NCBI GenBank assembly: GCA_023055425.1
Contig: JALGPY010000006.1
Span: 75,762,435-75,826,434 of the forward strand
Direction: 5' to 3'
From: Linanthus parryae
Lineage: Eukaryota; Streptophyta; Magnoliopsida; Ericales; Polemoniaceae
Length of the DNA: 64,000 bases
Each line of letters begins with the position of its first letter. The first letter of the stretch is position 1. The position numbers were made by a program, and so were the translations under genes. The notes beneath the pieces are model-generated. The model was not told where the DNA came from. It worked only from the letters and a program-made list of their open reading frames with translations, and did not search any database. This document shows, piece after piece, positions 11,441-22,857 of the stretch.

Positions 11441-13176
11441 TACTGAAAATATGAGACATAGTGGATATTAGTTACTAGCTTTGTTTTAGCTCCTAAGTAA
11501 CATGTGACATCGATTAATCTCAATAGTTCCTCACAAGGACTCCACCAAAACCTAGCGTATATCCTAGGAATCAAATCTCATCACTTGTGATTTCCTATCA
11601 ATTTTAATCATGTCATCATGTGAGCTCTTTTGTTTTAGTTCTTTAGCATGCGAGGTTAAACATATATATCCAATCACACGCAGTTATAACATAAAACAAG
11701 CACAAGCATAAATAAATATGCAATGGATGTGGCCCCTAAGGTGCACTCCCACTATTGAGAGCACTTCTTGAGCAGGTCCTGAACTCCATCTCACGCCATC
11801 TCGCCTACTTGAGGACTCCAAGCTTGAGGCTCCATTAGACCGTCTAATTGCTCCATGCACCTTGCGCCATAGCTTTTGGTTTGGCCACCTCTCTTGAAGC
11901 TTCAATCTTCAATCTCTATTAACTATCTTATTTCTAATAAGAAGTAACCTCATAGAGGCGAGTGGATGAGAAGAGAAGACACTAGAGTATAGAGAGGCAC
12001 GACTCGCAGGCCGTATTTTGATTACATATTCAAAAAACAATACCAAAACCAAAATATAAAACATCTATGCCACATCCATGCACCAAACACATCCATTCAA
12101 CCCACAACAGCATGTATAACAATATAATAAACATACTGTAATTTTCTGGAAATTTCCGGAATTAAGCAATAATTACTGGAAATTAATAAGCAATAATCTA
12201 ATCAACTAAAAAGATCGAAAATTGCTCCCTACTACTTAGGGTCTCACCACCTATGGCAAAACGTAGGGAAAATTGACCTAAGTCTCCAGAAAAAATTTGG
12301 GCTCAAAACAGTGTGTTTAAGGTCGTCAAACTGCCTCGGGAAGTGTGCTAAACACTAATTAATTAATCTGGAAATTACTAAAATTTTCCGTCGCTCCAAA
12401 AATTATGAAAAAATACCCAAAAAATAGGAAATTTAATTTGGAGTCCCTAGGAAAAAACCGGACGAAAAATGGCGGCGGGAGGAGCCCGCACGCGCCCTCA
12501 CGCGCCGCCGCGCGTGGGCGCGTCCGCCTCCGCCACGCGCTGACGTCGGCCATGTGCCACGTCAGCATGCCACGTGGCATGCCACGTCAGCACCTATGCT
12601 GACGTCAGCTGCCACGTCAGCCCGCCACGTCATCGCCACGTCAGCTGCCACGTCAGCTGACACGTGGCTGCCACGTCATCGCCACGTCAGCCTCTTGCTG
12701 ACGTGGCACCGCCACGTCATCTGCCACGTCAGCCCTAGGGCCACGTCAGCAGCCGCCGCCAGCCCTTGGGCGCGTGCGGCGCGTGGCGGCGCGTGGCCGC
12801 GCGTGGGGGCGGCGTCGGTGGCGCGTGAAGCCCACGCGCCGCCTTCCCGTGCTCCGATCGCGACGAGAAAAATTTTCCCGTGATCGTCTCTTCGTCCTGA
12901 TCCCGATTATGTGGTCAAAATCCAATTTTAACAAGTTTTTGAAAACCGTGTTCTAATTATTGGATCTAGCAGTCCAGATTAATACTGTTCCGAAACTTTG
13001 AAAATTCATAACTAATTCACCGTAAATCCAAAAAATATAAAATTTATATATCTGGAATCCTCGTGAAAAACCCTACCTAAGCATATAGGTTTCGTCTACT
13101 GGTTATGAAATTTCAGAAACGCGATTTTTAATACAGGTTCGGGAACGCTTATCGAGGCACGAAAAACAAGCCTATG
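11441..13176 (-). other. Leader of the copia element
   Basis: About 1.7 kb of untranslated sequence between the primer-binding site and gag. It is long for copia and has a GC-rich block (about 12460-12880) with repeated ACGT cores. No credible coding region. Confidence 0.7.
12541..12750. promoter_or_regulatory. Cluster of 16 ACGT-core motifs
   Basis: Irregular tandem copies of GCCACGTCAGC and its reverse complement. I count 16 ACGT cores in about 210 bp, mostly as CCACGTCA, with some CACGTGG (G-box-like) and TGACGTCA-like versions. These are the core sequences of plant bZIP sites. That they act as such is inference. Many half-sites face each other, so the RNA could also fold strongly. Confidence 0.55.
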
Positions 13177-13188
13177 GCTCTGATACCA
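13177..13188 (-). other. Primer-binding site, initiator methionine tRNA
   Basis: One base inside the 5' LTR the minus strand reads TGGTATCAGAGC, the standard complement of the 3' end of plant initiator tRNA-Met. Confidence 0.95.
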
Positions 13189-13189
13189 A

Positions 13190-13659
13190 TGAAGGGCAGG
13201 AAGGATCTAACATGCTCAGATCAACAACATGAACTAAAGCGGAATATTCATGTGTTTACCTTGTCTTCCTAAGCTCCTTAGTGCAGCGGATGATCGTTGT
13301 GTTGCTTGCTTTCACGCGCCTACTCCTTGATCTTGCTCCCACCAATCGAGTGCGAATCTCGAGGACGAACACTGATTTCCACACCACGTTCCACCTCCTT
13401 GGATGAAGTTGGAGAGAGACTAGGGTTCTCTACAACTAGTATGAATCTAGACAGAGAGACTTTTCTGTATTGAATAATCAATATAATATGTAGGAGGCTG
13501 CCTCCTTATATAGGCAAAACTTCTCCTAAGTTTGCACATAAACCCCTAGGGTTTGAGCCTTAGCTACTAACCCCTCTAGTTTATGTATTAGTGCAACTAA
13601 CCCCATAAGGTTATGTTAATTGCATTGGGCACCCCACATGGGCGCACCAATTGCTAACA
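13190..13659 (-). repeat. 5' LTR of the copia element
   Basis: 470 bp with a minus-strand TATATAA (about 13505-13512) that should drive the element's RNA. Its right edge abuts the target duplication. Confidence 0.96.
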
Positions 13660-13664
13660 GCTAT

Positions 13665-14714
13665 AATCAGTGTAAAAAAAATCCAACATAATATTGTGTT
13701 GTAGTCAAACAAAGAGAAAATAATACTAAGATGCTTAAAATATAATTTTGTGCTCAAAAGGGAAAAAAATACCTTTATTTGAAAACTAAGAGAAAAAATG
13801 TTGTTCACAAACACTTATCATGCATTTTCTCAGTACAATCATATCACATTTTATATCCTGATCTTTTTCCAATAATTTTTATCCCTTACTAAAATGAGAC
13901 TTAGGCAGTAATTAGTAGAATCGTATGTACAATGTATAGAACATGTTTAGTACTGTTTAAAATCACGAGGACACACACAATGAAGCTTCTACTAACAATC
14001 AATTTTACATACTTACATATAGAACGCTCATAGTTGTTAAAGACGGGTCACCTACGCATCCGGATAGAATTTATCTTCAAAGCAATGTTCGCACGAACTT
14101 CAATTGTTAGGAGGTCGCTTAGGTGACCGCCTAACTTCTACGAGAAAATTTTATTTATATATTTTTGAAGTAAAGATATGAAAAATCTTTGTGCGATATT
14201 CAACCTTCAATATTTCAATATAATGAGAAATAGTACTCATTATGTTTTAATAGTTTTGAATTTAGTAAAAATGTATTTATGAAACTCCATTTCAATTGAA
14301 AAAAGTACTTAAGTAAAAAATGAATTAAAAAGCACGCACTGTCTTCTTAATTAAAATAGAATTAACATACAGTTTTAATTTTTGATAGCTCATCCGAAAT
14401 GCTCATAACTTTTCTTAGGTCAAAGTTTATGTGCACACTCTTTTTTTATATGTGTAATAACATAATATGTACCAGTAAGTAATAATATAATTATTTATAA
14501 TATAAATAATATTGTGTAATATTAATTTACTGTTAATTATTGACTCTTTTACCCTAAATTTAGACGCATTATTTTTTTTGAGTTAAATTTAGATGCATTA
14601 TTGAACTTGTGACACTTACATATTGTATTATCAATTTCTCATGAAAACTACATGCACAATTCAAATTTGTGACATTTAACCTACTACATTATATATTTAC
14701 AATAAAAATGCAGT
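13665..14714. other. AT-rich spacer
   Basis: No gene recognised. A short inverted repeat at 14106-14135 (arms GTTAGGAGGTC and GACCGCCTAAC, one mismatch, 8-nt loop) is the only structure I noticed. Confidence 0.4.
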
Positions 14715-14820
14715 TAGGGTGGTAGCTCAAGGGGTAGAGAGTTGAAAGCCCTTGAGATCCTGAATTCGAATCCGGTCGACAACAAAAATAATTTCTAAAA
14801 AAAAGAAAAAAGAAAAAATA
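14715..14820 (+). mobile_element. tRNA-derived SINE-like retroposon
   Basis: About 105 bp beginning GGGTGGTAGCTCAAGGGG, matching an RNA polymerase III A box (14723-14739), followed by a B-box-like ATTCGAATCC at about 14764-14773, and ending in a long A-rich tail. The sequence cannot fold into a proper tRNA cloverleaf. I could not find a convincing target duplication. Confidence 0.5.
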
Positions 14821-15849
14821 AATAAATTTACCTTGAAAACTCCGTGCATTTTAATTTTGTGACAAATAAACTAGTCAAAGCTATGGAAAGTATAGGGAAT
14901 TGTATAAATGTTATGCAATGACCAATTTGCATCATTCATGTACTCCTTCATTAATTAATGTCATTGCGTAAGGTTTACACAATTACCGTTACTTCCCGTA
15001 GCTAAGACTAATTGAAATAGGCGATTTGTCATAAAATATTGAATAATGCAGATGATTTTCATGGTAAATTGAAAATGCATATTGCTTCTCAAAAAAAATG
15101 CATATTGGGTTAAATGTTATAAATTTTAATAATGCAAGTATTTGTCAAGGTGAATTGATAATGCAACATGTTAAGTGTCATAACTTCAATAATGCAGCTA
15201 TGTTTAAATTAAAAATCCTCATTATTGTTATTGATGGGCGCATTGGCAGTTGCACGACTCCATCGCTTGAGATCGTCTGAGCGTTTTGACAACTATGAGA
15301 AAAACATGAAAGAAACAGAGCTCCAAACATACTTTGAGTGAAACGTTGATATAGAAAAATGAGTTGTCAAACAGATACTTAAAACGAATCAAATTCATTT
15401 GACGGTAAGACATGTCTGGCAATGTGCTTAAAATGAATCGAATTGATTAGGCTAATTGGATTAGCGAATCAGATCTGGTAATTATTGGTGAAGAAGATTT
15501 ATTGGTGGAGACTTTACAATTAAGGAAGTCTAATTCTGGTAGCAAATCAATAATTATTGTGATTTATTTGATAGCATAGAGCTGTAGGCAGATGAATCTC
15601 ATTCGTCTAGACTTTTTTTCTGAATTTTATAGTATTATTATTGATAATGAAGGTTAGGTGATAGTTGATTATATGTAATGGAAGGAAATCACCGAATTGA
15701 ATCTCAGTGATAGGTGACTGGCAACTTACTGAATTTGTATATTTTACCATAGTTAGAATGTCAACAAAGGAACATGTAATTTCTTCTGGTGAACTGTCTT
15801 GCGACCATTTTGTTCTGGACACCTCCTACGAATAGAACTGTTGGGGCGT
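14821..15849. other. AT-rich spacer
   Basis: No gene recognised; short degenerate repeats around AATAATGCA occur at about 15040-15200. Confidence 0.35.
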
Positions 15850-17511
15850 AAATGGGTATCATTTTTTATTGGGTAAAAGACATCTTCCACCCCTATCTTT
15901 TGATGAAATTCCACTTTGCTCCCCCAACGTTTGAAAAATTCCACTTTGCACCCTTCGTAACGGAAAATCAGTGGACACATAGCACCCTTCTGTCATATTC
16001 CGTCCATAAATCAAACTTTGTACTTTTTTTGACAATTCTACCCCTGAATTGGTAAGGGACTGATATACCCTTGGCCAACTAATAAAATTACACTATCTAC
16101 CAATAACAAAATTCTTCATATATCCCATCAAAATTTATCATACAAACACTTTCAGAACAAACCATCTTATGGCTTTCAGCTCATACCAAAACCCAGACAA
16201 TCAAGCTTCAATTTTCTTCTTCCAACCACCCACTGCCACCAACCACCACCACAGTAGTCCATGTCCATTGCCGATTAGTTTGGTGTGAATCTGTCCAACT
16301 GCAGATGAAAAGGAAGCACAGTCTCAATAAGAACTCTCTGGGAGCTAAATATTTAAATCAATCAACAATTTTGTAAAGTCAGAAGGTTTAGACTTTGAGA
16401 TGTATACACCACTGTTATATAGTTAGTTGTACAAGCTGAGATTCAAAGTTCCAAACAAGCATATCCCCCGTTTGGCAAATTGTGTCATAATCATACACTA
16501 AAACCCATTCAAGCAGAAAACTCTTGAGCTAGTTGCAATATAGATTAAATTTGAACAGCCAACCCCAGTTTCACTCACAAAGCAGAATCATACGAAACCC
16601 AGGTCAATGAAATCAAACTTTTCTAATCGAAGAAGCAATTCCAATGTTAAAAAACATATGCACATGACACCTAAATCTGGGTAAACGGAATCAAATCACC
16701 AAAAAACCCTTTACCTACCCATAAAGATTTGAAACACCCTCCTTCCAATCGGTTCAATAGAACCACCCCAAAATTTCAAAATTTTAGGCACAACAAAATT
16801 AGAAGAATCAATTAGCTCTAATTTGAATTCATTCACCTGGGTTTTTGTTTACCAGACCCGATATTTATCGGTTTATCTCTTTTTCACGCCGCCGCCTCCG
16901 CAGGTCTTCTTCATTGTCCCTCTCGTGGTTCTCGATTTGAGAACACAGCCGCCACCTTCGCCCATATCCGCAACCACCCACGGCCGCCATCACTAATATC
17001 AGCCATCACTCCCTCGTTCTCTCACCACCAACCGTCGCTGCGTCAAACGGCCGCCGCCAACAACCCACCACCGCGACCCAACTCGAACGGAAATAGAGAA
17101 AAGGAAGGAGAAGGAGGTGAAGAGAGAGACGATTGCGGCCAAGGATGAGTCCGGCAAGGAAGACGAGAGGAAGAGAGAGAGAGGTGGAGAGGTGGAGAGG
17201 GTTGGAGGATGGTGGCTAGGGTTAGAAGATAGAGAAGATGAGATGGAGAGGAAGGAGAATGAGAAGACGCAGGACGGGAAGTGAGGATTAGGGTGAATAT
17301 AAGGTAGTTATATAGTGAGTAATTTTGTAGATCTTCAAGGGTAAAAAGGTCTTTTCGACACAACCGTTAAGGTCTGTTAGTTACAAGGGTGGAAAATGGA
17401 ATTATTCTATTGTCAGGGGAGCAAAGTGGAATTTCATCAAAAGATAGGGGTGGAAAGTGTCTTTTACCCTTTTTTATTTTATTTTTTTTAGAAACTAAAT
17501 GGGTATCATTT
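15850..17511 (-). mobile_element. Possible 5'-truncated retroposon interrupted by the Mutator-like element
   Basis: The 15-bp sequence AAATGGGTATCATTT occurs at 15850-15864 and 17497-17511. With the Mutator-like element removed, only about 25 nt lies between: a T-rich stretch ending in AGAAACT, which on the minus strand reads AGTTTCT followed by an A-rich tail. This resembles the 3' end of a SINE or LINE, and the TTTCT-plus-A-run end of the copy at 14715. A 15-bp duplication suits target-primed retroposition. This is inference from very little sequence. Confidence 0.35.
15871..17469. mobile_element. Non-autonomous Mutator-like element (MULE)
   Basis: A 1,599-bp element with long terminal inverted repeats: 15871-15965 and 17378-17469 both begin GGGTAAAAGACA and match closely for about 52 bp, then more loosely to about 95 bp. 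A perfect 9-bp target duplication TTTTTTATT flanks it (15862-15870, 17470-17478), diagnostic of the Mutator superfamily. There is no transposase. The interior is AT-rich to about 16840, then GC-rich with CCGCC and GGAGAG runs; it could be captured host sequence but I recognise no gene. Confidence 0.85.
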
Positions 17512-18082
17512 GAGTGGAAGTGTGTTTGAGCATATCCAATAGGTTAGTTATGCAAAACAATTTTATTAGGCAAATTATAAAGAAATTGGTAAAAATTTGG
17601 TTTCAATAGCATAGGCATCTTCACATGCAAAACATAAAATAGGTGTTCAATTGCGATGATTTTTTGTTAGGCAAAATCATATTCCTCTCCGATTTACGTT
17701 GATTATAACATGTTTTCTAAATTTTCTCACTAATTTTAACTATTTTCTCTCCATATGTCCACTTCATTCTCTATATTTTGTTCCAAAGCTGGTGCAATCT
17801 CAACCAGCTGGTGCGAGCTGTCTCATAGCTCGTGCGAGCTCAGCTACTACCAGATTCTTTCAGCTTTCTTGGAATGTTCCCAATGGCTCGTACTCGTCCC
17901 AAACCCTGCAGTAAATTCTATAAATACCCATTCAAGGCATAATCCAACAAATGACTTGAATCTTCTCGGCAACCACAACGGGTTTTCCACTTGAAAACAA
18001 AGCTTGATCTCCTCCACACCCAAATGACTCTAATCAAGGAGACTCACCGACCCCGAAGAGGTTCTTATAGCCCCGAAGGACT
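17512..18082. other. Spacer, no gene recognised
   Basis: Mostly AT-rich. The part nearest 18082 may be the 3' end of the copia remnant that follows, since on the minus strand a purine-rich GTGTGGAGGAGAT lies at about 18010-18030. Confidence 0.3.
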
Positions 18083-18335
18083 CTAGTGACTCGTGATGTT
18101 GAGCAATTCCAAGCAATGTTGGAGCTTGCTCTCCGGAACCGGCTCCGTGAAAATATTCGTAGGATTATCAACTGTTCCAACATTCAGCACTTTGATCCTC
18201 CTCTCGTTTCTCAGAAAGTGATATCTAACGTCAATATACTTCGTCCTCCCGTGATGCGCTTGATCTCTAGATAGACATATTGCACTTAGATTGTCACATA
18301 ACACTATAGCTTGATCTTGAAGCAGTCATATATCA
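18083..18335 (-). pseudogene. Copia RNase H C-terminal remnant
   Basis: The minus strand encodes LCDNLSAICLSRD..HHGRTKYIDVRYHFLR and a recognisable copia end (DNPTNIFTEPVPESK). This is the last 75-80 residues of copia RNase H and nothing else of the element. It is unrelated to the complete copia element at 5697. Its upstream side is cut off near the plastid-derived fragment. Confidence 0.8.
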
Positions 18336-18361
18336 TTGACCAATCCTTAAAGTCAAATTTC

Positions 18362-18605
18362 CTCCTTCCCCTCTTTTGTAATAAGTTTTGCTACAGCACC
18401 CGTTGCTCTAACTAATTGTCCACCATTTCCAAGTGTGATTTCTATGTTATGTATGGTCGTGCCTAAGGGCATATCGGTTGAAGTAGATTCTACTTTTTGA
18501 TCAATCAAACCCCTTCCCAAATTGTACAAGCTTCTTCTAAAGCATACGGCTTTCTGGAAGTAGATGACGAGATCTATAAAAATGAATTTGATAGTTGCTT
18601 TTGTT
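18362..18605 (-). pseudogene. rpl2: Nuclear insertion of plastid rpl2 (intron end plus start of exon 2)
   Basis: On the minus strand, about 18475-18365 encodes [33 protein letters not shown], the start of exon 2 of plastid ribosomal protein L2, with several substitutions. Upstream of it (about 18480-18605) is sequence that fits the 3' part of the rpl2 group II intron. The match stops abruptly after KEGK, so only about 240 bp of plastid DNA is present. The substitutions and lack of any promoter make this a dead nuclear plastid-DNA insertion. The outer boundaries are approximate. Confidence 0.72.
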
Positions 18606-18615
18606 GGAGCCATGT

Positions 18616-18890
18616 TGTAATATTCCGTCCCACATTGAGATATTTTAAATTGATATTGTGGATTAGATGTATATATTGTATGGTTGTGGGATTGTAATAC
18701 CATGTCCCATATTGGAGATTTGTGAGTTTGACATCTGGTATATGGTAAACCTTGTGGATTACTACTAGCACCTTCAAGGCTTACGCACTTTTATTCAGTG
18801 GTACGAGTAGCAGCTTCAAGGCTTAAGCACTTTTATTCAGTGGTACGAGTAAAGAATTTGTTGGGACATTAATCCGCTCGGGTTGTTACA
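18616..18890 (+). repeat. Small LTR, probably of a TRIM or short retrotransposon
   Basis: A stretch starting TGTAATATTCCGTCCC and ending GGGTTGTTACA, 275 bp, immediately followed by a methionine-tRNA primer-binding site. It contains a 42-bp tandem duplication (18768-18850). I see no second LTR copy in the window. Confidence 0.6.
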
Positions 18891-18892
18891 AA

Positions 18893-18905
18893 TAGTATCA
18901 GAGCC
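18893..18905 (+). other. Primer-binding site-like sequence
   Basis: TAGTATCAGAGCC, two bases after the LTR end, matches the initiator tRNA-Met complement with one change. Confidence 0.65.
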
Positions 18906-19921
18906 AACACTGGTCTCGCAAGGGCTCCATGGCGGTTCGCCGTTAGCCAAGGGTGCAACAACCCCCTTATCCGGCTCGGACAAGACCAGGAGGGCGATCC
19001 TAAGAGTAACGGCGGAAATCAAAAGCATAAAATCCCAAATTATTTATTTAATACATAATATTAAACATCACAAAAGTCTCTAAATTTTACACACGCGTTT
19101 TTAAAACTACTACATTATGTTGAACTAGCCATACTACATTACTACTAGTGATGATATCCATCTAAGTGAGTCCCGTACCCTGCTATGCCATAGTCTTCAG
19201 CTCCTAAGCCTGCAGTGGGAAGGAAACATGAACCGCAATCTTCGAAGTCAGCACGAAAATACTGAGTAAGTAACACCCAAGCTCGTAAAACAAATAATGA
19301 CGAATAATTTTTTTACAAAGTAAATAATAAGAGCAAATGAAACATGAAGAGTAAACTCGTCGAATAAAGTAGGAGCATAAGTAAAAATTCTGTTTCTTTT
19401 AATTTTCTTTTTCAACTTGCAATTGGGGAGTATGATTCTCAATCTCTTCTTCTTTTCTTTTATAAATGTCCAAATCTTAGAGAAAATTGTATTATTAAAT
19501 TTGTTGGTACGTGGAAGATCTACTAACTCTACGCATCCAAGACCTTAAGTGTCGGCACCCCTCTAAGACTCCTCGCGGCCAGAGAGGTGAGTACATGGAG
19601 CGACCCGACAGGTTGCGATCGGGTTAAAATAAACGGGTCGAGTGACCGCTGCAACACCCCACCGAGCCGCAAGGCCGGCCGGGCCCCACGTTCGGAAGAG
19701 ATGTCCCCGCCCGAGGTGATGAGCCTCATTGGGAACGGATAAGGATCGTCGGTTCATAGGTAGTACAACCATCGATAACATTTCAAAATACAATTTATTA
19801 CAATTCCAATACAAACAGTGATAAAGTTTGAAAATCTTGAAAATACACTTTTCAGTGGAATAATATACTATGTGATAATCCATCTAGCAAGTCTTCCTAT
19901 CCAGCGGTGTCGTGAACGTTC

Positions 19922-20289
19922 CCCCACCTCGATAGCCAACCTGCGGTTTTAAAATAGCAAAAGCCGACGCAGTTTTTACAGAAATAGTCAGCAAACGGAT
20001 GAGTAAGCTAACACCCATAGCACGTAAACAGATGATGAGACATATGACAGAAATAACCAATTCGCTGATAAATAATAAATATCAAAACTCGCGGGAAAAG
20101 CGTTACGTTTCCCCACCTCGATAGCCAACCTGCGGTTTTAAAATAGCAAAAGCCGACGCAGTTTTTATAGAAAATAGTCAGCAAACGGCTGAGTAAGCTA
20201 ACACCCATAGCACGTAAACAGATGATGAGACATATGACAGGAATAACCAATTCGCTGATAAATATCAAACACTCGCGGGAAAAGCGTTC
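19922..20289. repeat. 189-bp tandem duplication
   Basis: Two near-identical copies starting at 19922 and 20111, each from CCCCACCTCGATAGCCAAC to GCGGGAAAAGCGTT, differing by a few substitutions and a short indel. Confidence 0.9.
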
Positions 20290-22745
20290 ACAACTGATTC
20301 GGTGTGTCCAATCTCGTAACGATCTCAAATTTCGTGTTATAAACCCGAAGATGTGGTCCATCCCGGGATCTCACTGTTAATATTCACCATATTACTTTAA
20401 TCTCAAGATATCTCATATCCATAGGAATCAAGTCCAGAAATCCATTTTAGTAACTAGTTGATACGGGGCGTGACCATATCCAATCCACAACCTCTTTCTC
20501 ATATGTGCAAAAGCACTACCACAACCATAACTCAAACACAGGAGGTCGCATCACAGCGCCTCATAACCATAACTCAATCAGAAGGAGGTAGAGCCTCATA
20601 ATCTCATAACAGTAACCAACACAATATGTCAGAAATGTATCGTATCAGGGATATGACACAAACCCACGCACAACGGCTTTCCACTTTACATAGTTACGAA
20701 TTTTCTTTCAAGAGGTAGAATCGTGTAAGGAGCGTAGATGTTCAAATTATTTCACATTATAGAGTATAGATGTTCGTCTTTCGGATTCGTTATTTAGATT
20801 TGGATACCAATTTATACAATACTTCTAAAGAAGAGTTTTTTTTTTTCAAAAAAACCAAGTAGACAAATAGAACATGTATAGTAATAGATTCTCAGACAAA
20901 TAAAACACGTATGGTATTAGATTCTCGACCAATTGCTGTTTATAATTTCAAGGAAATATTCGCAAACCACCATATGTCCCGATTAGGGGGAAAATCTCAT
21001 ATATAGAATTTCTTTCTGTTTGTTCATCAAAAACCGTATTTATTAATTAGTTGTAGCAGGGAACGAACCAATCCAATAATATAGAACCAACCATCTCGCA
21101 TGCATCCAAGACCTTAAGTGCCGGCACCCCCCTAAGACTCTTGCGGCCAGAGAGGTGAGTACAGGGAGCAACCCGGGGCTAATTGCAACCGAGCAAAAGA
21201 TCAATAATAGAACGGGTGGCCATGCCATCCCAAATATCATAACCACAATGTATATAAGGTTCCGCCGCACAACTGTTTTCACTTTACGTTATTACGTGTT
21301 ATTAATTTCACGTGATAGTTCTCAAAGAAACATTTAGACAAGTATTTGAAATCTCAAGTCGAACATGTATAACACAAATCACATTTTGAGAAATAAAAGC
21401 ATAAAAATATATTTGGACATGAAAGGAGGACAAACACATTCGATTATTGTGGCTTGTGAACTAATTAATCAAGGCGTAATGTGGTAGTCGGGATTTGATT
21501 GGTACTTCGTTTAGACGTACTTCTTTCGGATTCTTATTTTCGGATTCGGGTTATTATTTCTCATACGATACTTTAGGGAAGAGTATTTCAAAATAAGCAA
21601 ATAACTCAAATAAATCAAGTACGGTAGTAATTTCACAAATAACTCACGCGATACGCGAAATAAAAGAAAGGCACACGAGACTAGGCATATTAACTTACCA
21701 AAATCCAAGCACGTCCTATAATTCGTTCTCGTCTACGGAATCGTCACCCAGTCCAAAAATCGCGAGACGGTGAAGAAACGAGACGGGTCAAGATCGCTGT
21801 CGGGGTCGCCGGAGTTGGAGCTTGCCTGGGCGTTCTCCGGTCGTTCTCGTCTTCGGTTGAGGCCTCCATCATCTTATTCGGACCTCCAGGAGGCCAGGGG
21901 GATGGGTGGAAGAGGCCGGGTGCCTCTAGTTTGCTTGGGCTCGAAGTTCGCCGGAAAAAATGGAGTTCTCGCCGGCGTTTTTGGCTGCTGCTGCGGTTTC
22001 TGCTGTTGTTTCGTCCTCCTGTGTCTTAATCGAGCAAATCAGATAGGGAAGAGAGGGAGAGATTGGTAGAAAGTGGGAGAGATGGGTGGCCGTGATGGTG
22101 GCGGCCATACTTTCCGGCGGGTTTTCGTCGGGAGGGCAGCGGCATGATGCCGCTGCTTCTGCTGTGTCTACTCGTCGGCAAAACAGAGAGAGAGGGAGAG
22201 CAGAGAGGGTGAGTGAGGTGTAGGGGGTTGGAGATGGTGGCGGTTTTGGTGGTGATGGTGCCGGAGATGTTGGTGGCGTGGGGGTTCTCGCCTGTGGCAG
22301 CGGCGGTGGCGCTGCCTACTGCTGCTGCTGCTGCTTCGGAGGCCAGAGGCAGAGAGAGATAGAGGGAGAGAGATGGAGAGGTGGTGATGTTGTTGTTGGC
22401 GATGGTGGTGGTCGCCGGAGGTGTTGGTGGTGGCTGGAGATGGTGGTGGTTCCTCTCGGTAAAACCAGAGGAGGGAGAGGGGGAGTGAGACAGAGAGATG
22501 GAGATGGTGGTGGCAGAGGGTGGAGAGAGAGAGGAGGTGGTGTCGGGTGGGTTTGCCGAAGGGGAAGAGAAGTGAAGAGAATAAATAGGGAGAGGGAGAA
22601 GAGAGATAGAGACGGGGAGAGAGAGACGTGAGAGAGGGTGAGAGATGAGGGTGTTGGGGTTTGAGACTTTGTTGGGGATTGGGAATTTGTTGGGGAATGG
22701 GGGAAAGTCTGATGTAGGGAGGGTTAAAAAAACATTTTTTTTTTC

Positions 22746-22857
<112 letters not shown>

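Larger units (their letters stand above)
5697..13659 (-). mobile_element. Complete Ty1/copia LTR retrotransposon
   Basis: A 7,963-bp element on the minus strand. Terminal 470-bp direct repeats (5697-6166 and 13190-13659) begin TG and end CA on the element strand. A perfect 5-bp target duplication GCTAT flanks it at 5692-5696 and 13660-13664. Inside are a tRNA-iMet primer-binding site, gag, a broken protease, integrase, reverse transcriptase and RNase H in copia order (integrase before RT), and a purine tract. The LTRs appear identical, so the insertion is very recent. It is oriented like PIP5K and sits about 580 bp upstream of its start codon. Confidence 0.96.

Noticed and set aside
14715..14790. 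A tRNA gene
   Set aside because: A and B boxes are present but the sequence cannot form an acceptor stem or cloverleaf and it has an A-rich tail; a SINE-like retroposon fits better.
17043..17363. A 106-codon minus-strand frame inside the Mutator-like element
   Set aside because: Ser/Pro/Leu low-complexity sequence from GGAGAG runs; no family resemblance.
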